A stretch of DNA of 64,000 nt, from positions 1,488,001 to 1,552,000 of the forward strand of contig CAWFXD010000001.1 of NCBI GenBank assembly GCA_963819695.1, in the 5' to 3' direction. The notes under the pieces were generated by a model that saw nothing but the letters and a program-made list of their open reading frames with translations, had not been told where the DNA came from and did no database searches. This DNA comes from DASZIT01 sp963819695 (GTDB lineage Bacteria; Actinomycetota; Acidimicrobiia; Acidimicrobiales; RAAP-2). Shown in pieces: positions 34,317 through 45,724 of this stretch (position 1 is its first letter; the number at the start of each line of letters is the position of its first letter). Both the position numbers and the translations under genes were made by a program.

Positions 34317-35573
34317 ATGGCGCAACGAGTGGTGCTGGCCTACAGCGGGGGACTGGACACCTCGATCGCCGTCCGCTGGTTGATGGAGAACCACGGGGTC
34401 GAGGTGATCGCGGTGGCCGTCGACGTCGGCCAGGCCGCCGAGGCCAAAAACGAGGACTGGGACGCCATCCGCAACCGGGCGCTGGCCGCCGGCGCGGTGG
34501 AGGCCATCGTGATCGACGCCCGGGCGGAGATGGCCGAAGACTTCTGCATGCCGGCGCTGCTGGCCAACGCCAAGTACGAGGGGAAGTACCCGCTGGTCTC
34601 CGCGCTGTCGCGGCCGGTGATCGTCCGCCACCTGGTGGCCGAGGCCCGCCGCCACGGGGCCACCGCGGTGGCCCACGGGTGCACCGGCAAGGGGAACGAC
34701 CAGGTCCGATTCGAGGTCGGCACCCGGGCCCTGGCCCCCGACCTGGAGGTCATCGCCCCGGCCCGGGTCTGGGGCCTCACCCGGGAGGACAGCATCGAAT
34801 ACGCCGCCAAGTGGGACATCCCGCTGTCGGTGACCAAGGAGAAGCTGTACTCGATCGACGAGAACCTGTGGGGCCGGGCCATCGAGTGCGGGGCCATCGA
34901 GGACCCGTGGAACCAGCCTCCTGCCGACGTCTACACCATGACCCGGCCGACGGCCACCGTGCCGGCCGAGGTGGTCATCGGCTTCGAGTCGGGCATCCCG
35001 GTGTCGGTCGACGGGAAGTCCCTCTCGCCCGAATTGCTGATCGCGGAGATGAACCGGGTGGTGGGCTCCTACGGCTGGGGCCGGCTGGACATGGTGGAGA
35101 GCCGGCGGGTGGGCATCAAGAGCCGGGAGACCTACGAGTGCCCGGCGGCGCTCGCCCTGCTGCTGGCCCACGCCGACCTCGAGGACCTCACCCTCGAGCG
35201 CGACCTCCTCCACGAGAAGGCCCGGCTCGAGCCCCGCTGGTCGGAGCTGGTCTACGACGGGCTGTGGTTCTCGCCGCTGAAGCGGGCGCTCGACGCCTTC
35301 TTCGTCGAGTCCCAGCGCCACGTCACCGGCGAGGTGCGCCTCCACCTCGAGCCCGGCCAGTGCTACGTGGTCGGCCGCCGGAGCCCGATCGGCCTCTACG
35401 ACCACGGCCTGGCCACCTACGACGCCACCGACACCTTCCGGCACCAGGACGCCGAGGGTTTCGTCCGGCTGTGGGGCCTGGGTGTCGCCACCTGGTCGGC
35501 CCGGCAGGAGGGCGGACGGGGCGGGGACTCGCCTGACGCGTTCCCGGACGCGCCGCCGGACGGCAGGGCTTGA
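34317..35573 (+). CDS. argG: Argininosuccinate synthase
   Basis: ArgG condenses citrulline and aspartate using ATP. The 418-residue protein has the P-loop pyrophosphatase motif AYSGGLDTSIAVRWL, VAVDVGQ, CTGKGNDQVRFE and the ERDLLHEK stretch typical of the family. The ATG at 34317 was chosen because GAGGAG ends six bases before it; an ATG at 34311 overlapping the argR stop is an alternative that adds two residues. The C-terminus has an extra Gly/Asp/Pro-rich tail of about 20 residues. Its stop is joined to the argH start as TGATG. Confidence 0.95.
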   Translation: MAQRVVLAYSGGLDTSIAVRWLMENHGVEVIAVAVDVGQAAEAKNEDWDAIRNRALAAGAVEAIVIDARAEMAEDFCMPALLANAKYEGKYPLVSALSRPVIVRHLVAEARRHGATAVAHGCTGKGNDQVRFEVGTRALAPDLEVIAPARVWGLTREDSIEYAAKWDIPLSVTKEKLYSIDENLWGRAIECGAIEDPWNQPPADVYTMTRPTATVPAEVVIGFESGIPVSVDGKSLSPELLIAEMNRVVGSYGWGRLDMVESRRVGIKSRETYECPAALALLLAHADLEDLTLERDLLHEKARLEPRWSELVYDGLWFSPLKRALDAFFVESQRHVTGEVRLHLEPGQCYVVGRRSPIGLYDHGLATYDATDTFRHQDAEGFVRLWGLGVATWSARQEGGRGGDSPDAFPDAPPDGRA

Positions 35574-37006
35574 TGACGCTGTGGCACGGCCGGCTGACCG
35601 GGGGCACCGCCGAGGAGGTGATGGCCTTCTCGGTCAGCCTCCACTACGACCGGGAGCTGGCGGCTGACGACCTGATCGGGTCGCGGGCCCACGTCCGGGG
35701 CCTCGGCCGCGGCGGGATCCTCACCGAGGACGAGGTGGCCACCCTGATGGCCGCCCTCGACCAGGTGGAGCGCGAGCTGGCCTCCGACTCCTTCAAGTTC
35801 GCGCCCGACGACGAGGACATCCACACCGCGGTGGAGCGACGGGTCACCGAGATTGCCGGCGACGTCGGGGCCAAGCTCCACACCGGGCGCAGCCGCAACG
35901 ACCAGGTGGCCACCGATCTGCGCCTGTTCACCAAGCGGGCCATTGCCGGGATCGCCGCGGACGTGCTCGCCCTCCAGGAGGTGCTGCTGGCCCGGGCCCA
36001 GGAGTCCGACGGGGTCTACCTGCCCGGCTACACCCATCTCCAGCGGGCCCAGCCGGTGCTGCTCTCCCACCACCTGCTGGCCCACGGATGGGCCCTGGCC
36101 CGGGACGTCGACCGGTTGCTCGCCACCTCGGCCCGGCTCGACGTGTCACCGCTCGGGGCCGGAGCGCTGGCCGGCTCGTCCCTGTCGCTCGACCCCGACG
36201 GGGTGGCCCGGGAGTTGGGCTTCGGCTCCCGGTTCGAGAACTCGCTGGACGCGGTCTCCGACCGGGACTTCGTGGCCGAGACGCTGTTCGACCTGGCCCT
36301 GCTCGGGGTCCACCTGTCCCGGATCGGCGAGGAGCTGGTGCTGTGGTCGACCGAGGAGTTCGGCTTCGCCGTCCTCGACGACGCCTTCGCCACCGGGAGC
36401 TCGATGCTCCCGCAGAAGAAGAACCCCGACGTGGCCGAGCTGGCCCGGGGGAAGACCGGTCGGCTGATCGGGAATCTGACCGGGCTGCTGGTCACCTTGA
36501 AGGGCCTGCCCCTCTCCTACAACCGGGATCTGCAGGAGGACAAGGAGCCGCTGTTCGACTCGGTGGACCAGGTCCATCTGGCCCTGGTGGCCCTGGCCGG
36601 GCTGCTGCAGACGGTGACCTTCAACGCCCACCGGATGCAGTCGGCGGCCGACGGCCCGGCGGCCTCCGCGGTCGACCTGGCCGAATGGCTGGTCGAACGT
36701 GGGATGCCGTTCCGCCAGGCCCACGGCGTGGTCGGGAGCCTCGTCCGGGACTCGGTCGAGCGGCATGTGCCGCTGGCCGAACTGGTGGAGGCCCATCCCG
36801 CCCTCGGGGCCGAGGCGGTGGCCCTGCTCGAGCCGGGGGTGGCGGTCACCCGCCGGACCACCCCGGGCGGCGCCGGCCCGGCGCCGGTGGCCAAGCAGAT
36901 GGACCGTTTCGTGCTGCGCCTCCAGGCCGACCGGAGCCGGGTCACCGGCTCGGGCTCGGGCTCGGGTTCCGGTTCCGGTTCCGGGAGCCCGACGACAACC
37001 AGCTGA
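35573..37006 (+). CDS. argH: Argininosuccinate lyase
   Basis: ArgH splits argininosuccinate into arginine and fumarate, the last step. The 477-residue protein has LWHGRL, KLHTGRSRNDQVATDLRL, GYTHLQRAQPVLLSHHLLAHGWAL, the signature GSSMLPQKKNPDVAELARGK with the catalytic Ser loop, and LPLSYNRDLQEDK. The C-terminus ends in seven Ser-Gly pairs and a short tail, encoded by a near-perfect hexamer repeat (about 36949-36984); the repeat is outside the fold. It ends the arginine operon, and the next gene follows after 51 bases on the same strand. Confidence 0.95.
   Translation: MTLWHGRLTGGTAEEVMAFSVSLHYDRELAADDLIGSRAHVRGLGRGGILTEDEVATLMAALDQVERELASDSFKFAPDDEDIHTAVERRVTEIAGDVGAKLHTGRSRNDQVATDLRLFTKRAIAGIAADVLALQEVLLARAQESDGVYLPGYTHLQRAQPVLLSHHLLAHGWALARDVDRLLATSARLDVSPLGAGALAGSSLSLDPDGVARELGFGSRFENSLDAVSDRDFVAETLFDLALLGVHLSRIGEELVLWSTEEFGFAVLDDAFATGSSMLPQKKNPDVAELARGKTGRLIGNLTGLLVTLKGLPLSYNRDLQEDKEPLFDSVDQVHLALVALAGLLQTVTFNAHRMQSAADGPAASAVDLAEWLVERGMPFRQAHGVVGSLVRDSVERHVPLAELVEAHPALGAEAVALLEPGVAVTRRTTPGGAGPAPVAKQMDRFVLRLQADRSRVTGSGSGSGSGSGSGSPTTTS
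36949..36986. repeat. Hexamer repeat at the 3' end of argH
   Basis: GGCTCG/GGTTCC-type hexamers are repeated about six times and encode the Gly-Ser tail of ArgH. Likely slippage-prone, with no effect on the catalytic fold. Confidence 0.6.
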
Positions 37007-37057
37007 ACCGGGGCCGCCCGACCCCCCGGGCCGGGACGCCGGTGGGAGGCTGCACCG

Positions 37058-38755
37058 GTGCCGGTTCTCCTCCTCGTCGGGTTCCTCGGGGGTCTGGCCA
37101 CCGGGATCTCGCCCTGCGTCATCCCGGTGGTCCCGGTGCTGTTCGCCAGTGGAGCTGCCACTGCGGTCGGCGACGAACCCCGCCGACGTCGGCGACCCCT
37201 GACGGTGGTGGCGGGGCTGGTGATCAGTTTCAGTGCGTTCACCTTGACGGGGACGTGGCTGCTCAGCTCGTTGGGCCTTCCCTTCGACTTCCTCCGGGAT
37301 CTCGGGCTGGTGGTGCTCGGGGTGGTTGCCGTCGGGCTCATCGTCCCGCCAGTCGGGGACCGGCTGGGCCGTCCGTTCGTCCGGCTGGTCCGGACCCGCC
37401 CGTATACCGGCGGCGGCGGGCTCATCCTCGGGCTCAGCCTCGGCCTGGTGTTCGTGCCCTGCGCCGGCCCGGTGCTGGCGGCCATCACGGTGGTCAGCGC
37501 CAACCACCACATCGGGGTCTCCGCGGTGATCCTGACCGCGGCGTTCGCGGTGGGGGTGGCGATTCCGCTGCTGGTCTTCGCGGTGGCCGGCCAGCAGCTC
37601 GCCGCCCGGATGAAGGTCCTGCGCAACCGGGCGGCGGCGGTCCGCAAAGGGGTGGGGGTGGTGCTCCTGGTCACTGCCCTGGCTATCGGACTGAATCTGA
37701 CCTCGGGCTTCCAGCGGGCGCTTCCCGGCTACACCGATGCGCTCCAGAGCCACATCGCCGGCGATCCGTCGGCCAAGGCGGCCCTGGGCGGGGTCACCGG
37801 GGAGAACCAGGGGGGCGCGTTGGCTGGGTGCACCTCGGGCTCTCCCACGCTCCAACACTGCGGACCGGCCCCGGCGATCAGGGGTATCGCCGACTGGTTG
37901 AACACGCCGGGCGGACGGCCGCTGTCCATCGCCGGCTTGAAGGGAAAGGTGGTGCTGGTCGACTTCTGGACCTACTCGTGCATCAACTGCCAACGGTCGC
38001 TGCCCCACCTGGAGGCTTGGAACCGGGCCTACGCCGCCGCCGGGCTGACCATCGTCGGGGTCCACACCCCGGAGTTCGCCTTCGAGCACGTGACCTCCAA
38101 CGTCACCCAGGCCGCCCAGCAGCTCGGGGTCAGCTACCCGATCGCCATCGACAACCAGTACTCGACCTGGAACGCCTACCAGAACCAGTACTGGCCGGCC
38201 GAGTACCTGATCGATGCCACCGGGACTGTCCGCCACGTGGACTTCGGGGAGGGGGAGTACGGCCAGACCGAGGGCTTCATCCGGCAGCTGCTCACCGCGG
38301 CCGACCCGGGGGTTCACCTGCCGGCCCCCACCGAGGTGGCTGACACCACTCCGACCAACCCGACCACCCCGGAGACCTACCTCGGGTACCAGCACCCGCC
38401 GCAGACCCTGGCCGGCCAGACCCTCCAGCCGGATCAACCGGTGACGTACCGGCTCCCGGCCACCATTCCCCAGGACGAGTATGCCTACGGCGGCCAGTGG
38501 ACGATTGCCACCCAGAGCTCGCTGGCCGGGGCCGGGGCGTCGATCGACCTGCGCTTCCTGGCCGAGGACGTCTATCTGGTGCTCGGGGGTACCGGGACGG
38601 TCACGGTCTCGGTCAATGGCGGGGTGACGAAATCGGTGGTGGTCTCCGGGGAGCCGAAGCTCTACCAGCTGGTGGGGACGGCATCGCCCCAGGCCGGGCT
38701 GTTGTCGCTGGCGCTCACCCCGGGCCTGGCCGCCTACGATTTCACCTTCGGCTGA
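37058..38755 (+). CDS. DipZ-like membrane thiol-disulfide protein (CcdA plus thioredoxin-like domain)
   Basis: A 565-residue fusion. Residues 1-215 are a CcdA/DsbD-type membrane domain with about six hydrophobic segments and the paired cysteines GISPCVIPVVPVL and VFVPCAGPVLA. Residues about 285-430 are a TlpA/thioredoxin-like domain with the redox motif CINC in DFWTYSCINCQRSLPHL. The C-terminal 130 residues form a beta-rich domain resembling that of Mycobacterium DipZ. It would carry reducing power across the membrane to extracytoplasmic thiols. GGGAGG lies nine bases before the GTG start at 37058. The position 51 bases after argH suggests partial read-through, but no functional link to arginine synthesis is evident. 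Confidence 0.88.
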   Translation: MPVLLLVGFLGGLATGISPCVIPVVPVLFASGAATAVGDEPRRRRRPLTVVAGLVISFSAFTLTGTWLLSSLGLPFDFLRDLGLVVLGVVAVGLIVPPVGDRLGRPFVRLVRTRPYTGGGGLILGLSLGLVFVPCAGPVLAAITVVSANHHIGVSAVILTAAFAVGVAIPLLVFAVAGQQLAARMKVLRNRAAAVRKGVGVVLLVTALAIGLNLTSGFQRALPGYTDALQSHIAGDPSAKAALGGVTGENQGGALAGCTSGSPTLQHCGPAPAIRGIADWLNTPGGRPLSIAGLKGKVVLVDFWTYSCINCQRSLPHLEAWNRAYAAAGLTIVGVHTPEFAFEHVTSNVTQAAQQLGVSYPIAIDNQYSTWNAYQNQYWPAEYLIDATGTVRHVDFGEGEYGQTEGFIRQLLTAADPGVHLPAPTEVADTTPTNPTTPETYLGYQHPPQTLAGQTLQPDQPVTYRLPATIPQDEYAYGGQWTIATQSSLAGAGASIDLRFLAEDVYLVLGGTGTVTVSVNGGVTKSVVVSGEPKLYQLVGTASPQAGLLSLALTPGLAAYDFTFG

Positions 38756-38778
38756 CGCTCGGTAGCCTGGCGGGAGCT

Positions 38779-38816
38779 GCCTGGGCGGCGCCGTGGGGCT
38801 TCAGGCACGCCCAGGC
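38779..38816. terminator. Inverted repeat after the dipZ-like gene, possible terminator
   Basis: GCCTGGGCG at 38779-38787 pairs with CGCCCAGGC at 38808-38816, nine base pairs with a 20-base loop, ending just before the rrn promoter. There is no U tract, so its terminator role is uncertain. Confidence 0.4.
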
Positions 38817-38819
38817 ACG

Positions 38820-38848
38820 TTGACAGGCCAGCGGGGACCGGTTAGAGT
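38820..38848 (+). promoter_or_regulatory. rRNA operon promoter
   Basis: A perfect -35 TTGACA (38820-38825), a 17-base spacer and a -10 TAGAGT (38843-38848) predict a start near 38855, about 295 bases before the 16S gene. This is the best promoter match in the window. Confidence 0.8.
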
Positions 38849-38960
38849 GATCAGTCCCGGCGAACGACCTGCAAAGGCGTCGCTGGGCACTACAGAGTGA
38901 GGCTTCGGCCGAATCCTGTGGAAACTCCGGCACCAACGCCTTGTGGCGCGTGCCCGGTCG

Positions 38961-38983
38961 CTCCTTGAAAACGGAATAGTGAT
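38961..38983 (+). other. 16S rRNA processing stem, 5' strand
   Basis: These 23 bases pair with 40824-40846 in the spacer after 16S (all but one position, counting one G-U). The stem would bracket the 16S rRNA for RNase III-type cleavage. Confidence 0.65.
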
Positions 38984-39001
38984 AGCCAAAAGTCAGTGCG
39001 G

Positions 39002-39027
39002 GTGGTCGCGTCTCGAATCGCGACCAC
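39002..39027. repeat. Hairpin in the rRNA leader
   Basis: GTGGTCGCG (39002-39010) and CGCGACCAC (39019-39027) form a perfect nine-pair stem with an eight-base loop in the leader transcript. Confidence 0.7.
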
Positions 39028-39057
39028 TAAGTAGTAAAGCATTGAACGGACAATGTC

Positions 39058-39066
39058 TGTTCTTTG
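39058..39066 (+). promoter_or_regulatory. boxA-like antitermination site
   Basis: TGTTCTTTG resembles bacterial boxA (TGYTCTTTA), the NusB/S10 loading site of rRNA leaders, and lies after the leader hairpin in the expected place. Confidence 0.45.
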
Positions 39067-39149
39067 CCAGTATTCAGTCGACCGAGAGGATCAGTGTCCT
39101 CGAGGTCGGCTCTCCGATTTTGAACCGGCCTTCGGGTTGGAACGAGATC

Positions 39150-40676
<1,527 letters not shown>

Positions 40677-40823
40677 TGGAGTCACTGTCTGGCCCATTCC
40701 GGGTCAGATACTCCTAGTCGATCACTGGCTATTCACTGTCGTGGCTAACCCGCCCCTGGCGGACCGCACACCTTCGGGTGTCCCGTCCGTGAGGCACGTG
40801 GGCTCTAGCGATGGCAATGGGCA

Positions 40824-40846
40824 ATCACTATTCCGTTTTGAGGGAG
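40824..40846 (+). other. 16S rRNA processing stem, 3' strand
   Basis: Complementary to the leader segment 38961-38983 and thus the second strand of the stem enclosing the 16S rRNA. Confidence 0.65.
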
Positions 40847-41021
40847 TGACCCTCGGATCTTGCCGATCAGGCAAACCGGGGTGAATCCACCCTCCGACGC
40901 GATGCCGCCTTGACCGTTCTGGTCATCGCCGGCCGCTCGCCCGTGCTACCTGCACCTCATCATCGGTCTGATCTTTATGGTGATGAGCGTCCCGGGTCCC
41001 ACGTTGTGCGCCCCTTGAGAA

Positions 41022-41041
41022 TTCCATAGCGAGCACGAGCA
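41022..41041 (+). other. 23S rRNA processing stem, 5' strand
   Basis: These 20 bases are perfectly complementary to 45411-45430 just after the 23S rRNA. The stem brackets the 23S precursor, including both introns, and helps fix its ends. Confidence 0.8.
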
Positions 41042-41575
41042 TCTATGTTCTCCAAGTTATAAAGAGTCAACGGTGAATGCCTTGGCGCCTGAAGCCGAAG
41101 AAGGACGTGGGAGGCTGCGATAAGCCACGGGGAGCTGCCTACCAAGCTTCGATCCGTGGACGTCCGAATGGGGAAACCCGGCACCCATTATGGGGTGTCA
41201 CCCTGGCCTGAATGTATAGGGCCAGTGGAGGGAACCGGGGGAATTGAAACATCTCAGTACCCCGAGGAGAGGAAAACAACAGTGACTCCCTGAGTAGCGG
41301 CGAGCGAAACGGGATGAGCCTAAACCGAGTTGGTGTTAAAGCCTGATGGCGTTGCCAATTCGGGGTCGTGGGATCCGATGGAAGGTGCATCAGAACCTTC
41401 ACAGAGTTACAAATCCAATCGTTTAGTGGAAGCATCCAGGAAAGATGCGCCGCAGAGGGTAACAGCCCCGTACACGAAAAACATTGGACTCTGATCGGAT
41501 TTCCCGAGTAGCGCCGGATCCGGGAAAGCCGGCGTGAATCTGCGAGGACCACCTCGTAAGGCTAAGTACTCACAG

Positions 41576-41623
<48 letters not shown>

Positions 41624-41768
41624 GGGAGGGGAGTGAAATAGTACCTGAAACCGTTGACTTACAAACAGTCAGAGCGTCGTCAGCACTTCGGTGCTGGCCG
41701 TGATGGCGTGCCTTTTGAAGAATGAGCCAACGAGTTACGGTGTGTGGCGAGGTTAACCCGCGAGGGGG

Positions 41769-41799
<31 letters not shown>

Positions 41800-42215
41800 A
41801 ATGAGTCGCATGCTGTAGACCCGAAGCCGAGTGAGCTAGCCATGGGCAGGCTGAAGCGGGGGTAAGACCCCGTGGAGGGCCGAACCCACCCTGGTTGAAA
41901 ACAGGGGGGATGACCTGTGGTTAGGGGTGAAAGGCCAATCAAACTCGGTGATAGCTGGTTCTCCCCGAAATGCATTTAGGTGCAGCGTCGGGCGTTCAGC
42001 AACGGAGGTAGAGCACTGAATGGGCTAGGGGGCCTACAAGCTTACTGACCCCAATCAAACTCCGAATGCCGTTGCTTTAGAGCCTGGCAGTGAGACTACG
42101 AGGGATGAGCTTCGTTAGTCGAAAGGGAAACAGCCCAGATCGCCAGCTAAGGCCCCTAATTAATTACTAAGTGGAAAACGATGTGGGAACGCGAAGACAG
42201 CCAGGAGGTTGGCTC

Positions 42216-42263
<48 letters not shown>

Positions 42264-43168
42264 GTCCTGCGCGGACAATGTAACGGGGCTCAAGTAATTA
42301 GCCGAAGCTGCGGATTTCTATTCCGCCTGAGTAGCGATTGTGAATGCGGCTTGCCGCGGACGCAGTCGCAACAACGCTCGGGATTCACGGGGTAGGAGTG
42401 GTAGGGGAGCGTCGATCTTGCTGAGAAGCGGCGGTGGAAACCGTCGTGGAGCGTGGTCGAGTGAGAATGTTGGTATGAGTAGCGAGAGAGGGGTGAGAAA
42501 CCCCTCCGCCGTAAGCCCAAGGGTTCCTGGGGAAGGCTAATCCTCCCAGGGTAAGTCGGGAGCTAAGGCGAGGCCGAGAGGCGTAGTCGATGCACAACTG
42601 GTTGATATTCCAGTACTTCCGTGTCCGCGCCAATTCCAATACCGGTGTCCTAAGGGGCTGTCCTTCGGGGCGAACCGACCGACCCGGTGGAGGAAAGCGA
42701 AGGAGGGACGCAGGAGGGTAGGTGAGCCCAGGCGTTGGTTGACCTGGGGTAAGCGTGTAGGGGGAGGTCTAGGCAAATCCGGACCTCATTCACCCTGAGA
42801 CGCGATGCCGAGCCACTTCAGGCGAAGTCACTAATCCCATGCTGCCGAGAAAAGCTTCTAGCGAGCTGACACGGAACCCGTACCCCAAACCGACACAGGT
42901 GGGCGGGTAGAGAATACCAAGGCGATCGGGAGAACTGTGGTTAAGGAACTCGGCAAAATACCTCCGTAACTTCGGGAGAAGGAGGACCCCACTAGGGTGA
43001 AGAACTTCGCGTTCTGAGCCTGAAGGGGTCGCAGAGAATAGGGGAAAGCGACTGTTTACTAAAAACACAGGAGCGTGCGAAGTCGTAAGACGATGTATAC
43101 GCTCTGACGCCTGCCCGGTGCCGGAAGGTTACGGGGAAAGGTTAGCCTTCGGGCGAAGCTTTGAACCT

Positions 43169-43203
<35 letters not shown>

Positions 43204-43281
43204 TTGGACCAAAACCTGGCCGTTATAAAACCCCGCTATATGCTGGAACATCCGAGTATCCGGTGGTACTCGTTCGTGTCA

Positions 43282-43299
43282 CACCCTGTATTTAGGGTG
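43282..43299 (+). promoter_or_regulatory. Hairpin covering the endonuclease ribosome-binding site
   Basis: CACCCT (43282-43287) pairs with AGGGTG (43294-43299) around a six-base loop. The right arm carries the only Shine-Dalgarno-like bases (GGTGA) before the endonuclease ATG at 43305, so folding of the intron may limit translation. Inference from sequence only. Confidence 0.4.
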
Positions 43300-43304
43300 A
43301 AGGC

Positions 43305-43871
43305 ATGAGCAGTGAAAATCCATCCGGTGCGGACAATCAGCAGGAAACTGCCGGTCCTTGCGTTGTGCTCGAACCCAACTGGATAGTTGGATTTGTGGAT
43401 GGGGAAGGTTGCTTCTCAGTATCGGTGCATCGAAATTCAATGATGCGCTGGCACGGCGGATGGCAACTGCAACCTGTCTTTCAGATCTACCAACACCAGG
43501 ACCATCGAGAGGTTCTCGACGCGATGGTCTCGATCTTTGGCTGCGGGCGAGTTCGCCCGAAGGGCCCGAGGAGCAGTGTCATGACTTTTGCGGTCGAGGC
43601 ACTCCGAGACCTGGAAGCATCTGTGCTTCCTTTTTTCGAGGAGCATCCTCTCATCGTCAAACGCAATGACTTCGTGGCTTTCGCCGCGGTGGTCAGGGCG
43701 ATGCGCCGAAAGGAGCACTTGACGAGGCCAGGGTTCGAACAGCTGGTCCGACTTGCGTATGGCATGAATGCCAATGGCAAGCAACGGGCCCGAAGCATTG
43801 ACCAAGTAATGGCAGGATCCTCAGAGACTGCACGCGAGGCTCCTCGATCGACACCACCTCAGTTCCATTGA
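43305..43871 (+). CDS. LAGLIDADG homing endonuclease
   Basis: A 188-residue protein with one LAGLIDADG motif (WIVGFVDGEGCFSV, about residues 26-39), so it should act as a homodimer that cuts intron-less 23S genes and promotes intron spread. The acidic residue for metal binding is the Asp in FVDGEG. The following beta strands (QLQPVFQIYQH) and basic helices fit the single-motif family of I-CreI and I-CeuI. The reading frame overlaps conserved ribozyme core at both ends: the P element encodes the first 14 codons and the R element the last 15. A GTG at 43365 is an alternative start after the core element. Codons look like the neighbourhood, with slightly lower GC. Confidence 0.88.
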   Translation: MSSENPSGADNQQETAGPCVVLEPNWIVGFVDGEGCFSVSVHRNSMMRWHGGWQLQPVFQIYQHQDHREVLDAMVSIFGCGRVRPKGPRSSVMTFAVEALRDLEASVLPFFEEHPLIVKRNDFVAFAAVVRAMRRKEHLTRPGFEQLVRLAYGMNANGKQRARSIDQVMAGSSETAREAPRSTPPQFH

Positions 43872-44010
43872 GGGAGGCCGAATGAGGATGAAGATACAGT
43901 CCGACCCCCATGGCGACATGGGGAGCCAGGCAGAAATGATCTGGCCGCTCTTAGTTGAGCCCTCAGAGGTTTGAGGACCATCGAGAAGTAGTAACAAAAG
44001 TGCCTAAGGT

Positions 44011-44486
<476 letters not shown>

Positions 44487-44744
44487 CGACTTTCCTACTG
44501 TCTCAACCACAGACCCGGCGAAATTGAAGTACGAGTAAAGATGCTCGTTAGCTGCATCAGGACGGAAAGACCCCGTGGACCTTTACTACAGCTTGATGTT
44601 GAGTTTTAGTACATATTGTGTAGGATAGGTGGGAGACTTTGAAGCATTGGCGCTAGCTAGTGTGGAGTCAACCTTGAAATACCACCCTTTATGTGCCGGA
44701 ACCCTAACTTCGGTCCGTTATCCGGATCAGGGACAGCGTCAGGT

Positions 44745-44776
<32 letters not shown>

Positions 44777-44995
44777 ACGTAACGGAGGCGCCCAAAGGTT
44801 CCCTCAGGCTGGTTGGCAATCAGCCGTCGAGTGCAATGGCACAAGGGAGCTTGACTGCGAGACCTACAAGTCGAGCAGGTGCGAAAGCAGGGCATAGTGA
44901 TCCAGCGGTTGCTTGTGGAAGCGCCGTTGCTCAACGGATAAAAGGTACCCCGGGGATAACAGGCTCATCTTCCCCAAGAGTCCATATCGACGGGA

Positions 44996-45041
<46 letters not shown>

Positions 45042-45042
45042 C

Positions 45043-45078
<36 letters not shown>

Positions 45079-45094
45079 TACGCGAGCTGGGTTT

Positions 45095-45126
<32 letters not shown>

Positions 45127-45156
45127 ATGCAGCCGTAGGAGATTTGAGGAAGGCTA

Positions 45157-45187
<31 letters not shown>

Positions 45188-45243
45188 GCTCTCGTGTGTC
45201 AGTTGTCCTGCCAAGGGCACTGCTGATTTGCGACCTTCGGGTG

Positions 45244-45275
<32 letters not shown>

Positions 45276-45410
45276 TCGTTCCAAGATGAAATCTCCCACA
45301 GGGTTAACCTGGTAAGGCCCGTGGCCAGACGACCACGTTGATAGGCCGGAAGTGTAAGTGCGGTAACGCATTCAGCTGACCGGTACTAATCGGCCGAGGG
45401 CTTGGAAACT

Positions 45411-45430
45411 TGCTCGTGCTCGCTATGGAA
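45411..45430 (+). other. 23S rRNA processing stem, 3' strand
   Basis: Perfect 20-base complement of 41022-41041, closing the stem that encloses the 23S precursor. Confidence 0.8.
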
Positions 45431-45519
45431 CGCTCAGGGGTGACCGATTGTCGGTCACGCCGGGCTCGGATGTCACCCCCCACTTGGTGATGGTCCTGGA
45501 GCCCCTGAGAGCGCACAGT

Positions 45520-45637
45520 TTCCGGTGGCCATAGCGGCGGAGAGACACCCGTTCCCATTCCGAACACGGCAGTTAAGCTCGCCAGCGCCGATGGTACTTG
45601 GGGGGTAGCCCCCTGGGAGAGTAGGACGTCGCCGGGA
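45520..45637 (+). rRNA. rrf: 5S ribosomal RNA
   Basis: A 5S rRNA of about 117 bases. The conserved ACCCGTTCCCATTCCGAACACGG segment begins near 45546, followed by the GTTAAGC loop and the GGTACTTGG/CCCCTGGGAGAGTAGG helices; the ends pair through TCCGG and CCGGGA. It follows 23S by about 110 bases, completing the operon. Confidence 0.93.
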
Positions 45638-45644
45638 TTTCTCT

Positions 45645-45678
45645 GAAGAGGCCCTCCGCATTTGCGGGGGGCCTCTTC
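45645..45678 (+). terminator. rRNA operon terminator
   Basis: GAAGAGGCCCTCCGC (from 45645) pairs with GCGGGGGGCCTCTTC (to 45678), about 15 pairs including one T-G, with a small loop and a short T-containing tail. It directly follows 5S and is a clear intrinsic terminator. Confidence 0.85.
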
Positions 45679-45724
45679 TAATTGAGGCTCGTGCGCTCTG
45701 CGCAAAATTGGGACGATCGCGGCT

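Larger units (their letters stand above)
38756..39149 (+). other. rRNA operon leader region
   Basis: This 394-base gap holds the rrn promoter, half of the 16S processing stem, an inverted repeat and a boxA-like site (each listed separately). No protein gene is visible. Confidence 0.8.
43204..44002 (+). mobile_element. Group I intron 1 in 23S rRNA (E. coli position 1923) with homing endonuclease
   Basis: A 799-base insertion after the U of TATAACGGT. The P1 helix is explicit: exon bases 43195-43203 pair with the internal guide 43219-43227, eight Watson-Crick pairs ending in the U-G wobble (U43203-G43219) that defines a group I 5' splice site. Core elements follow: P-like AATCAGCAGGAAA (43335-43347), R-like CCTCAGAGACTGCAC (43819-43833) and S AAGATACAGTCC (43891-43902), with P7 pairing GACTG with CAGTC. 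The last base, G44002, is the expected terminal G, followed by the 3' exon CCTAAGG. The site is the one used by the intron that encodes I-CeuI in Chlamydomonas chloroplasts. The intron encodes a LAGLIDADG protein. Confidence 0.9.

Noticed and set aside
42340..42540. Protein-coding open frames inside the 23S rRNA exons
   Set aside because: They overlap conserved rRNA helices and have no protein-family signal; only the intron-1 frame is real.
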